From positions 1-64,000 of the forward strand of contig JABHIW010000098.1 of the NCBI GenBank assembly GCA_018670825.1: a stretch of 64,000 nucleotides of DNA, in the 5' to 3' direction. Within the stretch, counting starts at the first letter, position 1, and the number at the start of each line of letters is the position of its first letter. This DNA comes from Candidatus Scalindua sp. (GTDB lineage Bacteria; Planctomycetota; Brocadiia; Brocadiales; Scalinduaceae). Of this stretch, positions 54,466 through 62,666 are shown in pieces. A model generated the notes under the pieces. The model did no database searches and was not told the origin of the DNA. It saw only the letters and a list, made by a program, of their open reading frames with translations. Made by a program: the position numbers and the translations under genes.

Positions 54466-55239
54466 TTATTTATCATCTTTTTGGTCGAATATTTTAGCTA
54501 CGTAATAAATCCACGCACTGTCCTTATCGTCACTATCAAGATCCAGTATATTTCCTAACGTATCATACATTTCAATAGTCTTGAAACCCATATCTTCAAG
54601 TTGTTTTACCTGATTCACTTTATCTATATAGTACGTCAGCATAGCATAATTATGTGCTACATCATTTAGGATTGCATATCGCTTATTAAATACCTGATGG
54701 TTTCTATTCTTTAAGTGGTTGCACATGGATTTAATAAATTTTGTAAAATTCTCGACTTGCCTACACGGTCTCATTGAAAATTCCATTTCTGGACGTGAGA
54801 TTGCATATCGGTGATTTCTATTATGTGAAGAGAAGACAAACAACCCTTCCTTCTTGAGTATTCTTCGTATTTCCATCAAGCCTTTAAGTCTGTCCTCATG
54901 GTTAATTGAATCAAGTCCATTAAATGAAAACATTACATAATCAAATTCCTCATTTTTAAATTTATTCATGTCCCTCACATCACCATGTAAAAAGCAGACA
55001 TCCTTAAATCTTTTCCTGCATGACTCTATCATATCTAATGAATAATCGATGCCGACATAACCATTGCTCAGATTCTTTAAAATTGCCGTTGTTCTGCCAC
55101 TACCACATCCAATATCAAGCACGTGTTTTCCTGCAATGGCTTCCCTGTATTTTACAAGAATCATTACTTCTGGATTCTGCAGCCTCATATTTATATAGCT
55201 TGAAACAACACTTTTGCTCTCATACTTTTTTTTGTTCAT
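54466..55239 (-). CDS. Class I SAM-dependent methyltransferase
   Basis: The 257-residue Rossmann methyltransferase has KHVLDIGCGSGRTTAIL (motif I), GYVGIDYSLDMIESC, FLHGDVRDMNKF, FDYVMFSFNGLDSI and RRILKKEGLFVFSSHNRN. It resembles Methyltransf_11/25 members that act on small molecules, lipids or sugars. The substrate is not apparent. It starts 12 bases after the SGNH hydrolase gene and is probably translated with it, suggesting a joint role in modifying an envelope glycan or lipid; this is inference. Confidence 0.87.
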   Translation of the reverse strand: MNKKKYESKSVVSSYINMRLQNPEVMILVKYREAIAGKHVLDIGCGSGRTTAILKNLSNGYVGIDYSLDMIESCRKRFKDVCFLHGDVRDMNKFKNEEFDYVMFSFNGLDSINHEDRLKGLMEIRRILKKEGLFVFSSHNRNHRYAISRPEMEFSMRPCRQVENFTKFIKSMCNHLKNRNHQVFNKRYAILNDVAHNYAMLTYYIDKVNQVKQLEDMGFKTIEMYDTLGNILDLDSDDKDSAWIYYVAKIFDQKDDK

Positions 55240-55251
55240 TCTATTATTCAG

Positions 55252-56358
55252 TTATTGTAATACCGTTGATAAAATATCATATACAACACGGTGTCCTTCT
55301 GCCGTCAGATGCCCTTCATTTGGATAGTACCATTTGCCCGGATCTCTCTGATAACGCTCCCGTAAGTATTTTGCAAGATCAATTACGCCAACCTTCATAT
55401 CCTCACTATTCTCCACTATCTTTTTTCTTAAGTACTCCTGAAATTGAGCAGAGACCGAATAAGGATGTTCAACAAAAGATCTGCCAGGCATTAAAATAAT
55501 ACTCATCCTGACTTCTTTTTGAGTACACGTATGACGTATCTGGCCAACAATAGCAGTAAAAAGATTGATGGCGTGCTCAAACCTATCGTTAAATTGAGCA
55601 GAATGATCCGGTGGTTTGAACAAAGCACGTTCTAATAACCTAAGCAATTCAATTCTATTCACAATACGTTCTACTAAACCATTTGATTTCAAATCCTCTC
55701 CCAAAACGACTCTTGTCAAATCCTTCTTGTTTTGTTCTTGAGGTTTATGATCGATAGGGACGGGTGTATTTCTCAGTATCAATTCATCAGACATTAATTC
55801 ATAAAACGGTTTTGCACGATTTGCCTGCAATGGATAAGGAAGCTCATTATCGAACAAATCATTACCAAGATAAACTACCAACAATATAACATCCGGTGAA
55901 AATTGCAAAACATTTCGTTGGATTATTAAACACTCCTGGTCAGTACTGTATCCCGGTACACCAAAATTATAATAAATGTTGCCATGCGTTTCTTGTGAAT
56001 TGAGGAGTTGAATAAAAGTTTCATTGTCATTAACTCCAAAGGAAAAGGTAAAGCTGTCACCAACAAAAGCATAGCTGAACCCTGCCTGACTATGTTTTAC
56101 ATTAAAATCATTGCGAAATCCGTGTGAGCTGGTCGAATAGCTTACGTCAAAGTCATAGTGTTTATGCCTACCACTCCAGTTAGGAGCGAGCTTCCAGCCC
56201 AACTGATTATCGTAATTAATCAAACCATAGTCAAGATGATCACTTCTCTCGATGTGGTACTTTTTAAATCTAAGTAGTATTTCACTTGCAACAAGCACAA
56301 CAAAAATACCGGACAGTGTAATTATCGTTACAAAGAGAATCCATTTTCCTTTAGACAA
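55252..56358 (-). CDS. Membrane-anchored SGNH/GDSL-type hydrolase
   Basis: The 368-residue protein has one N-terminal membrane helix (about 7-27) and an SGNH domain: block I FVGDSFTFSFGVND (Ser nucleophile), GVPGYSTDQE and VVYLGNDLFDN (Asn block). Block V reads PNEGHLTAEGH, where the usual Asp three residues before the catalytic His is Asn. Such proteins deacylate or acylate sugars in the periplasm and are related to AlgX/AlgJ or DUF459-type members. It overlaps in strand and context with the following methyltransferase gene. Confidence 0.83.
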   Translation of the reverse strand: MSKGKWILFVTIITLSGIFVVLVASEILLRFKKYHIERSDHLDYGLINYDNQLGWKLAPNWSGRHKHYDFDVSYSTSSHGFRNDFNVKHSQAGFSYAFVGDSFTFSFGVNDNETFIQLLNSQETHGNIYYNFGVPGYSTDQECLIIQRNVLQFSPDVILLVVYLGNDLFDNELPYPLQANRAKPFYELMSDELILRNTPVPIDHKPQEQNKKDLTRVVLGEDLKSNGLVERIVNRIELLRLLERALFKPPDHSAQFNDRFEHAINLFTAIVGQIRHTCTQKEVRMSIILMPGRSFVEHPYSVSAQFQEYLRKKIVENSEDMKVGVIDLAKYLRERYQRDPGKWYYPNEGHLTAEGHRVVYDILSTVLQ

Positions 56359-56525
56359 TTATTATTTTCCTTCGCGTCTGACGAACAAGAATGATGTTTT
56401 TTGTTAAATATTTGTATGTTATTTAAAGAACTGAATTATACAAAAATTATATAAAAAATAGAATAACTTCATTTAACATTTTTTTATTTTGATAACTATG
56501 GCATTTTCGGTTAAAAAATAAGTCT

Positions 56526-57845
56526 ATGAAAAGTGACAAGAAAAAAAATGTCTTTGCATGGTATATGTACGATTGGGCAAATTCCGCGTTTGCAACAACC
56601 GTCATAGCTGCTCTTTTACCCATATACTTTGCCACTGTTATCGTTCCCTCTGATGGATGGGAATTTAGATTCTGTGGTATTGAAATATCTACCAATGCTA
56701 CCACACTATGGGCCTTTCTCTCCGGAACTACCGCTCTTCTTGTATTTTTAACGGCTCCAATCCTTGGCGCAATTGCGGACATATCAGAATCAAAAAAGAA
56801 ATTTCTGATGGCCTTCTGTTTTGGTGGGAGTCTGTTTACCACACTTTTATTTTTTAGTCAGAGCGGTGATGTGTGGATGACTATGATCTTTTTCTTCCTT
56901 GCCAATACCTGTTTTATCAGTGCAAATATTTTTTATGACTCTTTTCTTCCTCACATTGCTTCCACTAGCGAGATTGATCAGGTTTCGGGGAGAGGTTATG
57001 CCTATGGATACCTTGGAGGTGGCCTACAGTTCTTAATCTGCATAATCTTAATCCTTGTCCACAGTAAGGTCGGTATTGAGAAAACAATGGCAGTGAGAAT
57101 AAGCCTGTTGTTTTCAGGTGTCTGGTGGGCTGGTTTTTCAACAATCACACTTGTATGGCTGCACGAACCCAGGAATAACAAAACATCTCCTCAACAATAT
57201 CAAGGCAATAATAGTTCATGGATCTACGTAAAATTTGGATTATCAAGAACGTGGCTCACCATTTTGAGAGCTAAAAGACACCGTAACCTTGCTCTCTTTC
57301 TGATAGCCTTTATGTTTTATAATGATGGTATACATACGGTTATCAGAATGGCCGCTATTTATGGAAAGGATGAACTGGGACTCAAGAATGAAACTCTTAT
57401 GGGCACTCTTTTATTAGTACAATTTATCGGCATTGGAGGTGCACTGTTATTCAGCCGAATTTCCAAAACTTTTGGTGCAAAGAGAATATTGATTTTCGTT
57501 TTGTTTCTCTGGTTGGGCATCTTATGCTATGCATATATTATGACTAGAGCTCTTGACTTCTGGATACTGGGCATTGCAGTAGGTTTTGTCCTTGGTGGCT
57601 CTCAAGCGATAAGCAGGTCTCTTTACGGAGCAATGATTCCCGCAAAGGAATCAGCCGGGTTTTTTGGATTTTACTCTGTTTTCGAGAAATTCTCTGCTAT
57701 ATGGGGGCCGTTTGTTTTCGGTATTGTTCGTCAAATCACGGGAACATCTCGTCTTGCCATCTTGTCACTAGTCATTTTCTTTATTATTGGAATTGTGCTC
57801 TTATGTTTTGTAAAAGAGAATAGTAAAACCCCGGCATTGGCTTAA
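56526..57845 (+). CDS. Major facilitator transporter of the UMF1 (Atg22-like) family
   Basis: The 439-residue protein has about twelve membrane helices. Its start, NVFAWYMYDWANSAFATTVIAALLPIYF, is the hallmark of UMF1-family MFS proteins, and GAIADISESKKKFL occupies the MFS loop 2-3 position. The second half has SRSLYGAMIPAKESAGFFGFYSVFEKFSAIWGP, also typical. The yeast relative Atg22 exports amino acids from the vacuole; bacterial substrates are unknown. It is a single plus-strand gene, divergent from the SGNH gene. Confidence 0.9.
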   Translation: MKSDKKKNVFAWYMYDWANSAFATTVIAALLPIYFATVIVPSDGWEFRFCGIEISTNATTLWAFLSGTTALLVFLTAPILGAIADISESKKKFLMAFCFGGSLFTTLLFFSQSGDVWMTMIFFFLANTCFISANIFYDSFLPHIASTSEIDQVSGRGYAYGYLGGGLQFLICIILILVHSKVGIEKTMAVRISLLFSGVWWAGFSTITLVWLHEPRNNKTSPQQYQGNNSSWIYVKFGLSRTWLTILRAKRHRNLALFLIAFMFYNDGIHTVIRMAAIYGKDELGLKNETLMGTLLLVQFIGIGGALLFSRISKTFGAKRILIFVLFLWLGILCYAYIMTRALDFWILGIAVGFVLGGSQAISRSLYGAMIPAKESAGFFGFYSVFEKFSAIWGPFVFGIVRQITGTSRLAILSLVIFFIIGIVLLCFVKENSKTPALA

Positions 57846-57880
57846 ATATTTACGGCAAGTATTTTGATGTTATAACTTCT

Positions 57881-58371
57881 TCAACTCTTAAAGATAAGAC
57901 GCTGCGCCCTTGTGCTGTCTCCGCGTTTTACAGGTATTATCAATTCAGAATCTTCTCTCTGGAACTCATAGACCAACTTCCCACCTTCCTTATCAGAGTG
58001 TGTACAGTATAAAATTTTCCCTGATACAGTATCTCCGTCCAGATTAGCGGCGATAACTCTTAAAGGCAAACAGCAGGCAGCATGAAAGACTATCTTATTA
58101 TCTAATGCAAGAAGTCGTGTATAATGAGGTTTCCTCCCCCCCCCATACCTGCATTTTTTGAGGACTGTTTATGTATTTCGCCTAAGACATTTTCAATCAA
58201 GTACTTTTCATTCGCCTCAATTTGATTATCCAGACCAACACACCCATCTTTCTCTACAAGACTCATTATCCTTTCGGCATCTGCATTGTCCTGTTTTATA
58301 GACTCCTCTGAAGGGCCCTTAGCTGTTTTAACCCTACGGTTTTCAACCTTTGGAGCTTTAAGATTAACCAA
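57881..58371 (-). pseudogene. Small unknown gene split by a frameshift at a G9 tract
   Basis: On the minus strand a frame opens at a TTG at 58371 and ends at 58102 just after KNAGMGGG. A second frame continues the reading without a stop from the G-run (RKPHYTRLLALDNKIVFHAA) to a TGA at 57881, ending RGDSTRAQRLIFKS. The join is a run of nine Gs (nine Cs at 58136-58144 on the plus strand). One more G, or a -1 slip of the ribosome, would give one protein of about 163 residues. I do not recognise it; there is no signal peptide. It may be a phase-variable gene, a recoded gene, a recent pseudogene or a sequencing error. Confidence 0.6.
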
Positions 58372-58446
58372 AGGTAGTTTTTATAAGACAATATAGAGTT
58401 ATTATCAAACTGATTTAGTTAGTTTTCTGTTGCGGAAAGATAAATA

Positions 58447-60318
58447 TTACTTAAAAGTATTATTTATGTGTTTCACTATCTCTGAAAACGAAAAAGGCTT
58501 TTTAATTATAAAATCAACTTTTAAAGCCATATCCTCTATAGGTTTGAGTTTATCACCCCAGCCGGTAATTATACCTATTTTTGGTCTTCTCTCCAACTCA
58601 TTCAGTGCCTTTATTACATCATATCCAAAGACTTCAGGCATAACCATATCACATAATACAAGATCATAACTAGAATTTTTAGCTAATATTATAGCCTCTG
58701 CACCATTATTTACGGCCTTAACCATGTGACCATCACTAGAAAGGAGTTTCTCCAGAATATCGCATATTTCACTTTCATCATCTATCACAAGGATTTTGAG
58801 ACCATCTCTCTTTGTTTCTTGTTCCGGCACAGATATTTCTTTTGTACTACATGCTCCAGTCGCTATCGGAAATTGGAGAGTAAATGTACTGCCCTCTCCC
58901 ACCTTACTTTCAACTGCAATTTCCCCACCATGCCTTATGATTATGCCATAAGTAATACTCAACCCTAATCCTGTACCTTCCGGTCTCCGTGTGGTAAAAA
59001 AAGGATCAAATATCTTCTTCTTCACATCTTCTGTCATACCCTTACCGGTATCAGAAATGCTAATGAACACAGCACCATCTTTGTTCCATGTACTAAATAT
59101 AATCCGACCACCGTCAGGCATTGCATCAAGGGCGTTGTTAATTATATTAATAAATATCTCTCTATATTCTGTTTGATTACCATACACTTCTGGCACTTCC
59201 CTGATATCCTTTGAGTCCATGTGGTAGCTTATACCATTGGCTTGAGCCATGTTTTTCCATCTGGGCATCGTAAAATCAATAGACTGTTTTATTAAATCTC
59301 TTATATCACAAGACACCAACTCTGTAGTATCTTGACTTGACTTGGTAAACCTAAGCATCTTGCTGGATATTTCAGCACCATCATTTGTTGCCTTCTTAAT
59401 CGTGCGAAGTGTATCAATCAATTCTACATGATCTTTATAGGTTTTTTCCATCAACTGTACATTACCTGAGATGATTGCGAGTATATTATTAAACTCATGA
59501 GAAATTCCAGCAGTTATTGTCCCAATGGACTTTAGTTTCTCTGACTGCAAGAGTGCTTCCTCCATCTTCTTCCGATCTGTTATATCCCGAAAGATGCCTC
59601 TTGTGGAAACAGGTTTCCCCTCAGCATTAAAACGACAGTTTACACTTCCCTCAACAACGATCTTTCTACCGTCCTTTGTAATAAATATAACTTCAATACT
59701 TTTAACCTTTTCTCCAGATGTCACCCGCTTGAACATATCCATGCAATGTGCATGACTATCGGGATGGACAATATCAAATAATATTAGTCTGGCAATATCT
59801 TCTTCGTTATACCCAAGCGTTTCTTTCCATGCATTATTAACATACACTACCCGTCCTTCCGGTGTAATACACTGAATAAGGTCATTGACATTTTCAAATA
59901 GGTCCTTATACCGTACCTCTCCCTCCTCCAGTTCCTCTTCTGCCCTCCTACGCTTGGTGATTTGGCCAAGTAGAGAGAGAAGACGTTCCATATCTATCGG
60001 CTTTGTTTCATATGAAATTACATTATTCTGCTTCACTGCATCAATAGCACTATCTAGCGAAGCATAGGCTGTTATATGGATAAATTCCATTGAAGAAGAA
60101 ATACTTGACAGTTTTTTTACAAGTTCGGAACCGGACATATCAGGCATCTCAATGTCTACAAGGGCTACATCGTATTTATTATCTTGTACAAGAGCAATTG
60201 CATCTTTGCCACAATTAGCACACTCAACAGCATACTCTTCATGCTCCAGAAACTCCTTAATACCATCACTGAGCTCTTCGTTATCATCAACAACAAGTAT
60301 ATTTGCTTTTATTTCCAT
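58447..60318 (-). CDS. Cytoplasmic hybrid histidine kinase (REC-PAS-HisKA-HATPase-REC)
   Basis: The 623-residue protein has an N-terminal REC (VVDDNEEL, VALVDIEMPDMSG, YETKPI), one PAS/PAC unit (about 135-255), HisKA with TAGISHEFNNILAI (His near 288), HATPase_c (NNALDAMPDGG, DTGKGMT, GTGLGLSI) and a C-terminal REC (VIDDES, LVLCDMVMPEVFGYD, IKKPF). From HisKA to the end it is closely paralogous to the kinases at 26889 and 29744, including the odd GIITGWGDKLKP segment of the last REC. No membrane helix is seen. A MITE-like element lies directly upstream. Confidence 0.92.
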   Translation of the reverse strand: MEIKANILVVDDNEELSDGIKEFLEHEEYAVECANCGKDAIALVQDNKYDVALVDIEMPDMSGSELVKKLSSISSSMEFIHITAYASLDSAIDAVKQNNVISYETKPIDMERLLSLLGQITKRRRAEEELEEGEVRYKDLFENVNDLIQCITPEGRVVYVNNAWKETLGYNEEDIARLILFDIVHPDSHAHCMDMFKRVTSGEKVKSIEVIFITKDGRKIVVEGSVNCRFNAEGKPVSTRGIFRDITDRKKMEEALLQSEKLKSIGTITAGISHEFNNILAIISGNVQLMEKTYKDHVELIDTLRTIKKATNDGAEISSKMLRFTKSSQDTTELVSCDIRDLIKQSIDFTMPRWKNMAQANGISYHMDSKDIREVPEVYGNQTEYREIFINIINNALDAMPDGGRIIFSTWNKDGAVFISISDTGKGMTEDVKKKIFDPFFTTRRPEGTGLGLSITYGIIIRHGGEIAVESKVGEGSTFTLQFPIATGACSTKEISVPEQETKRDGLKILVIDDESEICDILEKLLSSDGHMVKAVNNGAEAIILAKNSSYDLVLCDMVMPEVFGYDVIKALNELERRPKIGIITGWGDKLKPIEDMALKVDFIIKKPFSFSEIVKHINNTFK

Positions 60319-60357
60319 CGTTTGTATTCTAGAAATGAGACAATTGAAGTAAATTTG

Positions 60358-60549
60358 TACTCATCTCAAAATAGTTTTCGGATTAAATCAAAAAACTAAT
60401 TTGAGATGAGTATAACTGTAACCAAGATTTGGTTGCCTGCCAGACATCTCGTTCAGGCGGGCAGTTATCCCTGGGCAAAAGGCGCCGAGGACTTTACCCG
60501 GGCATAATGGTTTTTGGATTTTTCCAAAAACCATTTTGAAATGAGTATA
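60358..60549. mobile_element. MITE-like element with inverted ends and an internal third arm
   Basis: The left end TACTCATCTCAAAATAG... (60358) recurs in inverted form twice: at 60391-60412 (21 of 22 bases, making a tight hairpin) and at the right end ...CATTTTGAAATGAGTA (60549). The right end also contains a perfect 12-base hairpin, ATGGTTTTTGGA/TCCAAAAACCAT (60507-60534). The 192-base element contains the GC-rich repeat seen at 45445 and has no coding potential. This fits a non-autonomous miniature transposon, but no target-site duplication is certain. It lies 40 bases before the kinase start at 60318. Confidence 0.6.
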
Positions 60550-60721
60550 TCTTCCAACCTTAAACCACCCAACATACTGGAATCATTTCAAAAGGAAGGG
60601 AATGTCCTGTTCTCACCCGGAATATGGAGCACATCATCAGTGCTGATGCGTATTAAAAGCAGTAACATGGCCACTACACTCAAGAAAACGACCCTGTACA
60701 ACAATTTTGGAAGCTATTCAT
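60550..60721. other. Non-coding gap between the MITE-like element and the REC-REC gene
   Basis: A plus-strand frame runs through this stretch (ILESFQKEGNVLFSPGIWS...), but it starts inside the MITE-like element and runs into the REC-REC gene. It has no ribosome site and is probably not expressed. Nothing else is recognised. Confidence 0.45.
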
Positions 60722-61459
60722 CTAGTTTCTATCTTCCAAAGCATTTTGCATGACTTCAAGCAGATTATCTATATCTAATGGTTTTTCAAGTAATGCACAA
60801 ATGTCATTTTTTGAATCCTGATCAAAAAGACTTTCAGTCTCTTGTTTATTATCTGTAATAATGACAACTTGCACATCAGGACGAAAATCAATAATCTTCT
60901 GATATGTTTCAAGGCCATCCGCGTCTTTCAGCTTCATATCAAGAATGATAATATCGAATTTTTTTTCACTTGCCGCTCGTATTGCTGTTTCTCTATCTCT
61001 AACAACTACTCCCCGGTATCCCTTTTCAGCAAACGTATCAAGTAAGTTTGAACAGAGTTCTTTGTCGTCATCTGCTATCAAAACCACTGCTCCTTCCGAA
61101 AAAGACTTCTTTATACTACAAATAAGTCTTTCATTATCTACAGGCTTTTGAAAGGTGCCAAAGACTCCATTTCGCAATGCTTCCCTGAGACGGCTTTCTA
61201 CCGCAAAAGCCGTCATCAAAATAGTGGGAGTTTCTGGAGAAACTTCTTTAAGTTTCTGAAATGTTTCAACCCCATCCATCCCTGGCATTCTGACATCCAT
61301 TAACACCATATCAAACTCTTCTTTCTTGATAGTTTCAAGGGCCTTGAAACCATCATGAACACCTATAGCATCAAAACCTTCCATTTCCAAAAAATCTATT
61401 ATACCCTCACAGTAGTCTATATTATCATCCACTACAAGTATCCTTCTATTAGTCTTCAC
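60722..61459 (-). CDS. Double receiver-domain (REC-REC) response regulator without output domain
   Basis: The 245-residue protein is two CheY-like domains. REC1 (about 5-120) has VVDDN, MVLMDVRMPGMDG with the phospho-Asp, LMTAF and FQKPV. REC2 (about 125-240) has LIADDDKE, IIILDMKLKDADG, VIITDN and LEKPL. No DNA-binding or enzymatic domain follows, so it must act through phosphotransfer or protein contact. An AAGGAG ribosome site precedes the ATG. It lies 95 bases downstream of the PAS kinase gene, its likely partner, in the operon of the NasA-like oxidoreductase. Confidence 0.92.
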   Translation of the reverse strand: MKTNRRILVVDDNIDYCEGIIDFLEMEGFDAIGVHDGFKALETIKKEEFDMVLMDVRMPGMDGVETFQKLKEVSPETPTILMTAFAVESRLREALRNGVFGTFQKPVDNERLICSIKKSFSEGAVVLIADDDKELCSNLLDTFAEKGYRGVVVRDRETAIRAASEKKFDIIILDMKLKDADGLETYQKIIDFRPDVQVVIITDNKQETESLFDQDSKNDICALLEKPLDIDNLLEVMQNALEDRN

Positions 61460-61554
61460 AATTAACTCCTTTGGTTTACAATATCACTATATTTCACAAT
61501 ATTATACAAACTATCAATTTATAAGTCTTTAAGTAACCTTACTTATCGAGCTAT

Positions 61555-62655
61555 CTAGTGCTCAGTATCAGCAGATGGAAAGCGTAATATGAAAGTTGCG
61601 CCTTTACCCTCTTCTGACACAGCATCTATCGTACCTCCATGTTTTTCCATAATCATCCTGCATATCGTAAGCCCATAACCAAAACCCTTTACCTTAGTCC
61701 CATAGAATGACTGAAAGATTTTGTTTACGTCTTCAGCCGTAATGCCGTGCCCGGAATCCCTTATTGAAATAACAATATTACCATCTTCCTCTTTATAAGC
61801 AACTATCCAAATTGTCCCTTGATTATCCATTGCATGTACGGCATTAGACAAAATATTTCTTAATACTATAGAGATTTGCTTTTCATCTACATCCACGAAT
61901 AACTCGTTTTTCGTCATCGAATTAATAAAATGCACACTTTGTGGTGACTTTGATAAACCTATTCCATTCCCAATAATATCACTAATATCCCATCTTCTTT
62001 TGTTAGGTGCTTCCAGTTTTGACAGGTCTTGCAGACTTTGTATAGTATCAACAGTTTCCTTAACCTGTTTGATTATTCGATTTATTTGAGATTTAGTTTT
62101 TTCATCTGCACCTTCGAGCTTTCTCTTCAGATTTAATGCAGAAATATCTATCGTAGCCAGGGGATTTCTTATTTCATGAGCAATACTGCCTGCTAACTTA
62201 CCCAAAACAGCAAGACGTTCGGACGCGGCAATTTGCTCTTCCATATGCACTTGTTTCGTGATGTCACGCCAATTACTTATGATAATACCCTGATCCTCTG
62301 TAGACTCCTGTGCTACAAGTGAAGCATTAACACTTAAATGCCTTACCCCTTTAGTTAATGTGATATTGAAATTGACATCATAACAATAACCGTCACGATA
62401 GACACTATCCACCAATTTTGCCCATAAATCTACGGATCCATTATCAAGTTGTTGAAGCCAGACAAAAAGGTTTGTCTCAATAACATCCCTCCAATGTTGT
62501 CGAAAAAAGGAGCTGAACCTTCCATTAACTAACACTATATTCTGAGATGCATCTGTAACGACAACACCATTTGGGGTTGAACGTAATAATCCCTCAAAAA
62601 ACTTAACGGTTCTTCTTGTCGATTCTAATTCACTTACATTTGAAATTTTATCCAT
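61555..62655 (-). CDS. PAS-containing NtrB-type sensor histidine kinase
   Basis: The 366-residue cytoplasmic kinase has a PAS domain (about 20-135: LLRSTPNGVVVTDASQNIVLVN), HisKA (about 155-215: KLAGSIAHEIRNPLATIDIS, phospho-acceptor His near 165) and HATPase_c (about 250-365: LSNAVHAM, RDSGHGI, GFGYGLTICRMIMEKHGG). No membrane helix is seen. It starts 11 bases after the molybdopterin oxidoreductase stop, so it is almost certainly co-transcribed. The REC-REC protein downstream is the likely target. A link to nitrogen-oxide sensing is inference from the operon. Confidence 0.92.
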   Translation of the reverse strand: MDKISNVSELESTRRTVKFFEGLLRSTPNGVVVTDASQNIVLVNGRFSSFFRQHWRDVIETNLFVWLQQLDNGSVDLWAKLVDSVYRDGYCYDVNFNITLTKGVRHLSVNASLVAQESTEDQGIIISNWRDITKQVHMEEQIAASERLAVLGKLAGSIAHEIRNPLATIDISALNLKRKLEGADEKTKSQINRIIKQVKETVDTIQSLQDLSKLEAPNKRRWDISDIIGNGIGLSKSPQSVHFINSMTKNELFVDVDEKQISIVLRNILSNAVHAMDNQGTIWIVAYKEEDGNIVISIRDSGHGITAEDVNKIFQSFYGTKVKGFGYGLTICRMIMEKHGGTIDAVSEEGKGATFILRFPSADTEH

Positions 62656-62666
62656 AGTGATTATCT

